Positions 20,966 to 30,486 of a stretch of DNA of 64,000 bases are shown here, in pieces (position 1 is the stretch's first letter; every line of letters begins with the position of its first letter). Position numbers and translations under genes: made by a program. The notes under the pieces were generated by a model that was not told the origin of the DNA, did no database searches, and worked only from the letters and a program-made list of their open reading frames with translations. Origin of the DNA: Rhynchopus euleeides (taxonomy: Eukaryota; Euglenozoa; Diplonemea; Diplonemida; Diplonemidae); NCBI GenBank assembly GCA_963210315.1, contig OY723285.1:1736001-1800000 (forward strand), written 5' to 3'.

Positions 20966-21689
20966 CTAGTGTTTGGGACAATTATTGATCACCTACACTG
21001 TAGCCATTCTCTCGGCACCCTAATGACCGTGGGTAGGCAGCAGGAACCTGCACTCTGGGGGGACATCATCGATGAGTTTCTTTGAAGAAACCGGCGGCTA
21101 CCGCTGGAGTTAAGGTCCGAAGGGGTCAGTACCACGGGCGCCACACCGCTCGTGTTGGGCATCGGGTTTCGGTGAAGGCGGGGGCGCTGAGAAAGCGAAA
21201 TGTACGTAACAAGCAATGATCAACCATACACCAGCAAGTCAAACAGGCACCACCGTTGGATCGTTCGTGCACCCGAGTCTGTACTGTACCATCCTGAATC
21301 TTTTCTGGGTGATTGTCAACGATGAGGGCATGAGCTTGCGTCAGGGTGAGCAGAGGAACGGGTTGAGGCCAGGGTGAATGGAGGGTGAAAAGTAGCCCAC
21401 TTCACCAGGAGGCGAATTTTCGCAGAAAGCCCTGCCACACAGCTGTGTTTGCCTGATCATGCTCAAAAGGCCTGCAATAGGCTATTTCACACAGGGAATT
21501 TGTTCACCCATTTGGGACCCCCAGGGAGCCTCAAAATTGGATTTTTTTGCCGAAGATGGCCTCAGATGGCCCAAAACGACCAATTTTGGGTTCCAGAAAA
21601 AAAATCGAAAAGTCTCCCCCTATATTTTGCAGGGTTTTTTGCCGTTTTAAACCCCGTTTTAAATTAATTTAAAACGGCGTTTTTAGCTA
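20966..21689. other. Unassigned spacer
   Basis: No gene is supported. Near 21645-21685 is a GTTTTAAATTAATTTAAAAC palindrome of the kind seen around 12690-12890. A short simple block of GGCCTCAGATGGCCC type lies at 21550. Confidence 0.45.
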
Positions 21690-21726
21690 TTTATTACCGG
21701 TAATAATAAAGTACTTTATGGATTGA

Positions 21727-21858
21727 GGGTAATTACGTCCCCGAAGCAAGGTCCGAGGGTGTTTTGTTCCCCGAGGGAAGGCCCGAGGGCGAAGCCCGAG
21801 GGCCTTCCCGAGGGGAACAAAAACACCCGAGTACCTTGCTGAGGGGACGTAATTTCCC
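21727..21858. repeat. Long imperfect hairpin
   Basis: AATTACGTCCCCGAAGCAAG ... CCCGAGGGAAGGCCCGAGGG pairs with CCCGAGGGCCTTCCCGAGGG ... CTTGCTGAGGGGACGTAATT. The arms are each about 60 bp with a loop of about 10 bp. It sits between the element's left end and the recombinase promoter region and could be a recombination core or a transcriptional signal. Confidence 0.85.
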
Positions 21859-21999
21859 GAAATCCAGAAAGTACTCAATTAGGACCGGTTATATGGTAGT
21901 TTGTTAACGGTCCTGAAACCATTATAATCGGTTACCTGCAGAAAGCCTCCGTAGTACCAGAGCCACAACCTCCACAGATCACGCAACATCACACACATC

Positions 22000-23040
22000 A
22001 TGCCCCGCGCCGCCGATCATGACAGCGACAGCAGCAGCAGCACATCAAGTGACGGTGACCTCATGCCAGTCCGCAGCAGGAAGGCATACACCGATCGACT
22101 GACTGACTTCGAGGCGTACGTCGCTGAGGAGGCTCCCCGGGTTCGTTCCATGAAGACAATCTACTCCGAGAAGCACATCAAGGGCTATCTCAAGGCCAAG
22201 CTGCAGGGGGGTTCTGCCGCATCGTCAATCTGGAACTACTACTCCATCATCAACTTCAAGGTCAAGATTGTCCACGGGAACATGATCAAGACAAAGATGC
22301 CACGCCTCCACCAGTACGTGAAGAATCAAACAAAGGGCTACACCACCAAACAAGCCAAAACCTTCTCTTTTCAAGAACTGCAGGACTACATGGACAAGGG
22401 CACCGGGTCGCTGGCGAGCAAGCAGGATCGTGCGCTTGTGGTGCTGGCCTTCTTCGGTGGGATGCGCTGCGTTGAACTCCGCAACCTGTCGATCGAAAAC
22501 ATCACCGTCCAAGATGAGCAGATCAGCGTGAAGTTCTACGGTGCAAAGCAGGGAAGCGTCGCGATTGAACGGTCGTTTGTGGTCCCCAAGATGCTGAACG
22601 AAGAAGCTGTGTTCTACGACGTCCTCAAGGCCCATCTGGCCCACCTCTCTCTGTCGGACCTCGTGACGGGGCCTGTCGCAAGACGCATCAACAAGGCCGG
22701 CAGCGCGTTCCTCGCTTCGCCCATCGGGCGAAACCAATTCTACGGGCTGCCACGGAAGATTGCGCTGTGCCTGGAAAAGGACCCGGAGGGATACACCGGG
22801 CACAGCATGAGACGCTCCGCCGCGCTGGCAGCGGCCAATGGCGGCGCGTCCACCATGGATCTCCGCAGGCATTTCGGCTGGCGCGGAGAATCGACGCCGC
22901 AGCTCTACCTTGATGCATCCACGACACACCAGCGGAACGTCGCGCACATGATGTCAAGCCAGCCTGCACAGGGGACGACGACGGGAGCGCCAAGCCAGAG
23001 CAGGGTGACTGTGGATCTGAACGTCAACCTGCCGAGGTGA
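22000..23040 (+). CDS. Crypton-like tyrosine recombinase
   Basis: It encodes 346 residues in one exon with an intact frame. The tyrosine recombinase residues can be placed: Arg156 (GGMRCVELRNL), Lys183 (FYGAKQG), His268-x-x-Arg271 (GHSMRR), His291/Trp294 (RHFGW) and the nucleophile Tyr303 (QLYLDAS). The N-terminal acidic Ser/Asp stretch is followed by a helical SAM-like DNA-binding region (residues 30-120). Enzymes of this family cut and join DNA through a 3'-phosphotyrosine intermediate and move Cryptons via circular intermediates. The complete active site suggests a functional enzyme. It lacks the C-terminal GCR1 domain seen in some fungal Cryptons. Confidence 0.85.
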   Translation: MPRAADHDSDSSSSTSSDGDLMPVRSRKAYTDRLTDFEAYVAEEAPRVRSMKTIYSEKHIKGYLKAKLQGGSAASSIWNYYSIINFKVKIVHGNMIKTKMPRLHQYVKNQTKGYTTKQAKTFSFQELQDYMDKGTGSLASKQDRALVVLAFFGGMRCVELRNLSIENITVQDEQISVKFYGAKQGSVAIERSFVVPKMLNEEAVFYDVLKAHLAHLSLSDLVTGPVARRINKAGSAFLASPIGRNQFYGLPRKIALCLEKDPEGYTGHSMRRSAALAAANGGASTMDLRRHFGWRGESTPQLYLDASTTHQRNVAHMMSSQPAQGTTTGAPSQSRVTVDLNVNLPR

Positions 23041-23408
23041 TGCCCTCTAGCCCCTGTGAAGTGTTGTAGCGAGTAGGAGCAATGTGGATCAAGCAAACTG
23101 GCCAGGACCTCGCCCCCACACCGCCCCTGCCCCCAGCCGCTTTTTCCAGGAAATAAAGATTTCCATTATTGCCCTCAATATTGCGGTAATAAGAAAGCTG
23201 AGTGTAAATAATGGATGAAGTCACTAAACCCAGGCTATATTCCTGTGACTGCTTTATTTCCTAGTTTTGATAAAAACTTTTTAATTACCGAATGGTCAAT
23301 AATATCGCCTTTAAGTCTCGTAAAGTGGTTTATTATTACCTCTTGGCTTATGGACTTTCTGCAGGAAACCGGTAATAATGGTTTCAGGACCGGTAATAAA
23401 AACTTTAA

Positions 23409-24993
23409 CCCTTTAAGTCCCAAGGCGCAATATATTGCGCCTACACTTTCGGTTCACATTTTGTTAGCACGCATTTTTGTCTTTTTGGCAAACCCTGGGC
23501 ACCATGAAAAGGGTTTGGACAGTTCTTTTCAAGACAACAAAAATCGACGAGATATCTGTCTGTCGGTTGCCCGCCGTCACCCCTGAGAATCTGGGCCCAG
23601 GTCGGGTTTTCGGGTGAAAACAGCATTCTGGGCCCTTGGTTTTCTGTGCACACCCCAACAAGGTCTGGCATACTTTGCCGGGGGTCTTTGTGCCCGACCC
23701 TGGCCATCTGGTAAAGGGGACTCGAGAACCTTTCCAAGGAATCAAGACCCGCCCAGATATACCCCGATGTGGTGCACGTGTCAACTGAAGGCAAGGGAGT
23801 GCCTGATTGTGAATTCCTCGCCTGTCAAATGTACCTGGGACCCCCCGTGTTTAAGTCCCCCCCCTTGGAGACGATTTTCGGCCGGGGGGACTTAAACACG
23901 GGGGGGGGCGGACCTAAACGCAGGGGGGGCTTAAACACGGGGGTGGCACGGTGGAGACCAAGAAGACCTCTTCCGCTTCCGTCGTAGGGGGGTGATTCTG
24001 GTCCGGATGGACTTTTGGCACCCCCCTTTTCGACTCTGACAGCACCTGGAGGGCACCAGGTGGCCTCGCGGCCACTTGATGACCCTCCAGACCGGCCCAC
24101 CCCGTGTTTAGGTCCACCTGTGTTTAAGTTCCCCCCCCCCTGCCAGACCCCCAGGGGGGGACTTAAGCACGGGGGAAAGGGAGGGGGGGCTTATACACGG
24201 GGGTCCCAGGTCTGGGTGATATCTTATCCTGGCCTTGGGCCGTGCCCAGATTGAGCCAAGCTAAACCAGAAGAGTGTCTGATCTACTTGGGGAGAACATA
24301 TTCGAGGCGCTTCTCTCTTCCGTGCGCAGTTGCAGCACCGAGTAGTCTGCAATAATACGAGACGCGGGGTGCTGTCCTCTCTGCGGCGACATCTGGTCGA
24401 GAACTCAGAGGAGAGGGTAGACGGACACTGGCGACATCCCGGGGTAGTAGAGCGAGCGCATGGCGACATCTCTGCGAACACTCTCTCTGGCTCAGCACTG
24501 CTGCGAAGCACAACAGTTGCCCTTGCAGCCGTCTGAGACAGACTTCCTGCGAGTGATTGAGGAAATAACCCCTTTTCGGGTGTTTTCCCACGGTTTCAAA
24601 GGGAAAATAGGCACTGAACATAGGCAAAAACCGCCTTGCCCATTCAGTGGCTTCATTCTCAGTCTTTTTGGCCGAACTTTTTTTTTCGTCGATGCAATTT
24701 GACTCGTTCTTTCCAATAACGCCATCTTCGGATGACTTTTTGGGGAGCCCCGGCACCCAAAAATTTTTGCTTTCGAAAATCTGCCATTTTTTCACCCTCA
24801 AATTCACTGTTTGTTGGCCGTGCGAAAAAAGAGACATTTTTTTCGGGGCCAAAAAATGACCATCGTGGAATCTTTCAGTCAAACGCGTTCATTTACGGCC
24901 AGGGTCGGGCAGAAAAACGAAAATTGAAGCAACTTGGTGTCCAAGGAGAAAAATCGGCCAAAATGGCCCAAAATAGCCTTGGGACTTAAAGGG
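23409..24993. mobile_element. piggyBac-like non-autonomous element (1585 bp)
   Basis: The terminal repeats CCCTTTAAGTCCCAAGGC are perfect inverted copies (18 bp) and are flanked by TTAA on both sides, the hallmark of piggyBac-type transposition. No transposase is present. A 199-codon minus-strand frame (24883-24283) has no recognisable domain. The element sits within 10 bp of the recombinase element and abuts the next foldback element. Confidence 0.85.
23835..24205. repeat. GTGTTTAAGTCCCCC inverted/direct repeat cluster
   Basis: The word GTGTTTAAGTCCCCC or its complement GGGGGACTTAAACACGGG recurs at least seven times on both strands inside the piggyBac-like element, separated by one or two unique stretches (23955-24095). 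It resembles the iteron arms of the foldback elements, though internal to another element. Confidence 0.75.
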
Positions 24994-25165
24994 TTAAAAC
25001 GTTTAAAACATGGTTTCACAGAATTCTGACAGAAAAATGCCCAGAATTTCCAGATTTTTAAATTCTGCAGAATCTGAGAAATTCTGTAGAATTCTGCAGA
25101 TTCTGAGAATTCTGACAGAATTCTGCAGAATTCTGTCAGATTCTGGGGAATTCTGAGAATTCTGC

Positions 25166-26641
25166 CAGTGGGGCTTGTGGCCAACTAGCAGCAGCCTGGT
25201 ATGACAGGGTAGTCATACACAGGCTATGTACAGGGTCGGCCTCGTCCTGGACCAGTCGTAGGCTTATGCTACTGTTGGTTCTCAGGACTGGCCACCACTG
25301 CGCGGGTCAAATTTTTGGAAAGGGGGCCTTGACCAAAGGCAAACAGTTTTTGAGTTCTTGCACCACTTCATCTCGGGACTACTCTGATTGGATTCCTCGG
25401 ATTCGTCGACACACTGTTTCAGAACTGTGCACTTCTCCATCCACACCGGCATCGGGTCACCCGCTGAATGCCGTGAGGGCCGAAGCCCAGGGTCAGATTT
25501 CGGTACAAGGCGATTAACAGGTCGTTGAGAGGTTCGCAAGTTTAAATGTACCTACAAAAGCTTCATGTACCCATGATAGGGATTTAGTCATTGCTATAGG
25601 TGAAGATCAGAGCCCAGGCGGGATGTAAGACAGGGTGTCGCAGATGCAACAATATCTCCAGAGCCACTTTGTATGCCTTTGTTCGGGATGCCCCTTCACC
25701 TGTCGCGCTTAGGTTCCGTCCAAGTTCGCCGATTCCAGTGCTTCAAGAGAGCACACAGTTCCTTCCCAGTAGTCTTCATCCTCGGTTCCGAATCATCGCA
25801 GTCCCTCGAATCCATGGTGCAGAACTAAATTCTCGAAAGGTGGTCAATGTTTTGAAAGGGGCCCGTGACCAGCGGAAATTGGAATTTTTGACCCAAACCT
25901 GCAAGTGTACTGTTGTTTAACGTTGTCCAAAGCCCCTTGCGGTGTGACAGTACATTCGTTATGTGAATATCTGTCACATGGCTATGGCAACACAGACACA
26001 GGCAAGCTGGGGAGGCGTCGCGTCCGTCGAAAAAATCATTTCTGCACAACTACCGGCATCGCAGCTACGGTAGAAGTGACTGACCCTGTTCTTGTAATCT
26101 TGACGCTGGAAAATTCCATTCGGAAATACCAAACACATCCACTGAAAGTGGATGGAATGGGCGTCAAGACCGTGATTTTTGGGGGAGTGGACTGCCCTGT
26201 ATCGTGAACCCGCTGAGGGTACAAAATACAGAACAGGGAGGCACAGGTGCAGCACAACACAGGCAGGCAGGCAGGAAACAATGGGTGCAGGTCAGACAAA
26301 ATGTTCGGTGTCAATCGGCTTGGTTTGATTTGTAGGGATGATGCGGAACACACAACCCGCACCCAACCTCCAGATTCAGCCACTGTACCCATTTTCACCA
26401 GTTATATCCGCTCACTCAGAGCAAAACCGAAAAATACTACGAGAAACACTTGGCCTCGATGCTGTGAGTGTTGCATTGGACGTTTCAAAGACAAGTCGTT
26501 GTGTGTGCGCCAAACCCGGATGAACAAACCTCACGTGGTTTGGCTGATGAAGGTTGGTGCGAATGTGCGCACAGTCATAACAACAAGGCAAGGTAGATTG
26601 TGTTTGTCACCCAAAGCGCTGCCAACTATCTTTTTCACTGT
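25166..26641. other. Interior of foldback element 2, no convincing gene
   Basis: Frames of 100-157 codons (25600-25920, 25905-26207, 26247-26720) have no domain pattern and are matched by frames on the other strand. AGGCAGGCAGGC is a short microsatellite at 26262. Confidence 0.4.
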
Positions 26642-26748
26642 GGGGGTCTTCGCTACCGGATGGTCGTCAGTGCATCTTGGTGTATTTGCTGTTGAAATAG
26701 TGAAAACTGACGAAGATTGACGAAGAATAACGACCAGCGAAGACCCCC
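26642..26748. mobile_element. MITE family A, copy 3 (107 bp)
   Basis: The ends GGGGGTCTTCGCT / AGCGAAGACCCCC are flanked by TGT on both sides. Its interior matches copy 1 in orientation (GTCGTCAGTGCATCTTGGTG). Confidence 0.88.
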
Positions 26749-26841
26749 TGTGACAACCTTCTTGTTGTGTGTGGTCTTGTCCCAAAAAGAGAACTCGTCC
26801 AGCCAGTGGGTCGTAACAAGCGACACTCACACCTTGCCATT

Positions 26842-26937
26842 TTGTAAGTTCGGCGTAGCCAACTCAGGAAACTTTTCACCGTGCGGATCCTTGCGAACAC
26901 TTCACACGCCCGGCAGGTTGGTGGGGTGTTCTGTGTT
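26842..26937 (+). repeat. Dispersed ~95-bp repeat, copy 2
   Basis: It matches 8308-8405 from GTAAGTTCGGCGTAGCC through CACTTCACACGCC. Downstream the two loci diverge within about 30 bp. Confidence 0.7.
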
Positions 26938-27139
26938 CGAAGAAGTTCGACTGTCGTTGCACCGTCACACCCCACTCACCCATCCCACCCCGCCACCAGA
27001 GATCACACTCCAGAAGATGGGTTGTTCTTTTGCGGTGGTTTGATGGTGGTGTCGAAAGCAATTCGCGCAAGATACTGAACGACGCACAACACTTTTCACC
27101 CAGAAAAGGGGGGGTTTGGCCCTTCAATGAAAACCTGCC

Positions 27140-27598
27140 ACACAGCCGCTCAGGCCTTGCGATGCTCAAGTGCCGGTTGGACCCCTATGTCCTTCAGGCC
27201 CCAAAGCAGGCAACGATATGGGATCAACCTCACAGGGGTGAACAACAGGGTGAACAAGGCACGGGTTTACACTGCAACCTCAAGGACTGGCGACACCTCT
27301 CCCACAGTCTGCGGCACTCTGCCGTGGCGACAAGGCTTCCTGTCACGGGAGATCGCTGCGTGGATCAACGTGGCACCACCCGTGTGCTCGGCAGGTTGTT
27401 TCGGCACCTGCTTTCTCCGTGTCATGCTTTTCGTGAGCGTGTCAGGGATTGTTGGCACACGCTGGGGAGGGTTTCACATGATGACATAACATACATCAGA
27501 AGCACACACCCACGTGGCGCTATCCTTGGCAGGACTTTGAAGTGCCGCCTTGATATCCTTGTTGGATAGAACCCTCATATCACACCCTCAATCAGCTG
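27140..27598 (-). repeat. Diverged inverted copy of the 28715-29253 insertion sequence
   Basis: From GTCAGCTGATTGAGGGTGTG (complement at 27598) the sequence tracks 28715 to about 29170 with moderate divergence (for example ACGCTCACGAAAAGCATGAC in both). No terminal repeats are evident. Confidence 0.8.
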
Positions 27599-27859
27599 AC
27601 GAAAACCTAGGAAAAAACGAGTGTAGGATAGCGGGCCCGGTTACTCACGGTATGGACCCTCGGGGCCAGGCTGCGATACCAGCACGCGAACCCAAATTGC
27701 AATACGAAAACCTGAGATTTCTGGCTGATTTGGCCATGTACCCAGGTCCTCAGCAGGAGCTAGATATTCGCGGTCCCATTTTAGGGCAACGAATGGGCTC
27801 AAAATTCATAAATTCCTTTGAAAACGGACCCAAATGTCCAAAATAGGCCCACCCCAAAA

Positions 27860-28410
27860 AAAATTTTCGAAAAGGTCCCCCCACAGAATTTCTCAGAATT
27901 TTCCAGATTTCTCAGATTTTCCAGAATTCCGACAGAATTCTCAGAATTTTCCAGATTTTCTCAGATTTTTCAGATTTTGGCATTCTGGCCCGGATTTTTG
28001 CAGAAATATTTCGATGAGCCATTTTAGGGCTCAAAATGGGCTCAAAATTCAAAAATTCCTTTGAAAATGGGTCCAAATGTCCAAAATAGGCCCACCCCAA
28101 AAAAAAAATTTGAAAAGGTCCCCCCCACAGATTTTCCAGAATTCTGACAGAATTTCTCAGAATTTTCCAGATTTCTCAGATTTTCCAGAATTCTGAGAAA
28201 TCTGGAAAAATCTGTCCAGAATCTGGCCAGATTTTTTCCAGAATTCTCAGATTTTTCCAGATTTCTCAGAATTTCCAGAATTCTGAAAAATCTGGAAAAA
28301 TCTGTCCAGAATCTGGACAGATTTTCTCAGATTTTGAAAATTCTGAAAAATCTGGAATCCCCAGAATCTGCCAGAATCTGTGAAATTCTGGCAGAAATCT
28401 GTCAAACCAT
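27860..28410. repeat. AGAATTCTG / CAGATTTTCCAGA simple-repeat arm
   Basis: About 550 bp is composed of permutations of AATTCTCAGAATTTTCCAGA and ATTCTGAAAAATCTGG with two intercalated copies of an AAAATGGGCTCAAAATTC unit (27783 and 28026). The left counterpart is 25014-25165. Many units are self-complementary through AGAATTCT. Confidence 0.8.
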
Positions 28411-28421
28411 GTTAAAACGTT

Positions 28422-28530
28422 GGGGGCCTTCGCTACCAAGTGTGACTGAGTGAGAAAAAGTGAGCCACGGCCCACTTCCCCTCACTGACTGACGAGCTGT
28501 GACGAGCAGTGACTGGTAGCGAAGGCCCCC
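28422..28530. mobile_element. MITE family B, copy 3 (109 bp)
   Basis: The ends are GGGGGCCTTCGCTACCAAGT and GACTGGTAGCGAAGGCCCCC, flanked by GTT. It is inverted relative to copies 1 and 2. Confidence 0.87.
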
Positions 28531-28627
28531 GTTTAAAATGTTTAAAACTCGGTTTCTAACAACACTGGCCCCCCCCCCCCCCCGGACATGTCCGGCCAGG
28601 ACCTCAATAGTTTGATTTTTGGTCCAG

Positions 28628-29284
28628 GGGGGCCCTCGCTACGAGTCACTATGAGTCACGAGTCGTCAGTTTTCAGCCAAACATGGCTGACTTCTCACTT
28701 TTTCTCACTCAGTCGTCAGCTGATTGAGGGTGTGCTATGAGGGTTCTATCCAACAAGGATATCAAGGCGGCACTTTCAAAGTCCTGCCAAGGACAGCGCC
28801 ACGTGGGTGTGTGCTTCTGATATATGTTATGTCATCATGTGAACCCTCCCCAGCGTGTGCCAACATCCCTGACACGCTCACGAAAAGCATGACACGGAGA
28901 AAACAGGTGCCGAAACAACCTGCCGAGCACACGGGTAGTGCCACGTTGATCCACGCAGCGATCTCCCATGACAGGAAGCCTTGTCGCCACGGCAGAGTCG
29001 CCGCAGACTGTGGGAGAGGTGTCGCCAGTCACCTTGAGGTTGCAGTGTGTCATCAGGCTAAGACCCGTGCCCTCTTCACCTCCCCTGTTAGGTTGCTCCC
29101 ATATCGTTGCCTGCTTTGGGGCCTGAAGGACATAGGGGTCCAGCAGGCACTTGAGCATCGCAAGGCATGAGTGGCTGTTTCAAACTCCTGGTGCAAGCAC
29201 CCGTCATGGTCTGGGGAAGCCCTCCCAGGTAGTTTAACGTCTTGCCCAGGACCCACTCAGTCACACTTGGTAGCGAGGGCCCCC
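28628..29284. mobile_element. MITE family B, copy 4, split by an insertion
   Basis: The left part (28628-28714) and right part (29254-29284) together make one family B MITE; CAG flanks the outer ends. The word CACTCAGTC occurs at both edges of the interrupting sequence. Confidence 0.85.
28715..29253. mobile_element. 539-bp insertion with a 9-bp target duplication
   Basis: It is flanked by CACTCAGTC at 28706-28714 and again at 29254-29262, one copy of which belongs to the MITE consensus. A 9-bp duplication is typical of Mutator-like elements, but I see no long terminal inverted repeats, so the class is open. A diverged copy lies at 27140-27598. A 149-codon frame crosses it without a recognisable domain. 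Confidence 0.7.
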
Positions 29285-29287
29285 CAG

Positions 29288-30483
29288 AAAATAGTTTGAA
29301 AATTTTTGAAATCTGGGTGCAGGGCTGTTCCTAACTGGGGGGCTTGTTCCCCACTTTCAGGATTCTGAACTTTTTTTCTAAGAATTTTTGTAAGGGGAAA
29401 AAAAGTTTTTTTCTAAGAATTTTGTTAGGGGAGTTTTTTTCTAAGGTTGTTTCGCAGAGGAAAAAACTTTTTCTAAGTTTTCCCCAGTCGACAGGGTGCG
29501 CACAAGGATGGAAGGGAAGTCTGTCCCACGTACCGTTCGCCTTGCTGGCCAACTGGAGAGCCAGACGTTCACTACCGTGGCCTCCGGCGGCTGGGGGGCT
29601 CCGCCCCCCAGATCCCCCTGTGGCGTACGTCTCGTACTCAAGTCCTTCGAATCCCAGCAAGTCGGGGTCCAGCCACTCCAGTCGCCTCTGAGGACGCAGC
29701 CAACTCGCACAGAATCTGGACGCCCACACGAACAGATGTTCGCTACCGTGGCCTCCGGCGGCTAGGGGGCACCGCCCCCCAGACCCCCGATGTAGCGTGT
29801 GCCCGTCCATCTATCTCACTTCCCCGGGTACAGTGCAGCGTAGGAGGTCAGCGCCGCATCCATGAAGCGCTTCTTCGAAGCCTGACTGACATCGGACAGG
29901 AGGTCGGGCTTCCCCACCTGGGAGGTACACTTGCCGCGTTCGCGACATGCGTGACACGCGACACGCTACCTGAAACGTGAGTGTGCCTTGCTAACACGGG
30001 CATTTCAACGGTCTGCCGGCGACCGTTCCCCAAACCAGTAAACCAGCAGTTTTGGAAAATCGGAGAGATCACCCTGCTGCGCTGAATATGGTGCGCACCA
30101 CTGCAAAAATCCCCGGGAGCTTTTGGGCTTTCAGACCTGAAGGGGCCAGCACGTGGGTGGCGTCGGGGAGTGGCAGCTTTGTAACTGTCCTCCAGCTGCT
30201 GGCATGTCCAGCCACATGATGACGCGGAGAGAAATCAGAGAAAAAGTCCCGCCTGACGGGCACGCGCCTGGAAACTGTGGGGGGGCGAGCAAAAAATCCC
30301 TTGTAAAAAATCTTAGAAAAAACCTGGTTCCCCGACCCAAAAAACCTGGAAAAAGGGCTCGTTCCCCGCCCAGGCCTGTCTGGGTGCCCAAAAAAATTTC
30401 CTAAGACCGGCGATTTGTAGGGGGACCCTTTCGAATTTTTTTTTGGGGAAGGGTAAATTGAACGTTTTTGGCCAAATGAAGCC
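29288..30483. other. Spacer with two GGAGCC hairpin modules
   Basis: Hairpin modules lie at 29568-29622 and 29735-29790 (ACTACCGTGGCCTCCGGCGG followed by a GGGGGGCTCCGCCCCCC stem). TTTTTCTAAG repeats at 29370-29480. The end (30416-30483) is the first part of a ~240-bp unit that continues after the large insertion, at 32522. No gene is supported. Confidence 0.5.
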
Positions 30484-30486
30484 ACT

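Larger units (their letters stand above)
21690..23400 (+). mobile_element. Tyrosine-recombinase (Crypton-like) element with short inverted ends
   Basis: It carries one recombinase gene (22000-23040). TTTATTACCGGT at 21690 is repeated inverted at 23389-23400 (ACCGGTAATAAA), and a second inverted pair lies inside (GGTCCTGAAACCATTAT near 21913; complement near 23375). A long hairpin lies at 21727-21858. Downstream of the gene the DNA is AT-rich. Ends are approximate because no target duplication could be fixed. Confidence 0.7.
25000..28415. mobile_element. Foldback element 2 with AGAATTCTG arms
   Basis: GTTTAAAACATGGTTTCACAG at 25001 is matched inverted by CTGTCAAACCATGTTAAAAC at 28409. Inside both ends lie blocks of AGAATTCTGACAGAATTC and CTCAGATTTTCCAGAATT words (25014-25165 and 27860-28400). 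The interior includes MITE A copy 3, the 95-bp repeat and a copy of the 28.7-kb insertion sequence. No gene can be assigned with confidence. Confidence 0.6.

Noticed and set aside
24283-24882. 199-codon frame as a piggyBac transposase
   Set aside because: It has none of the Asp-rich catalytic spacing or C-terminal cysteine-rich finger of piggyBac transposases.
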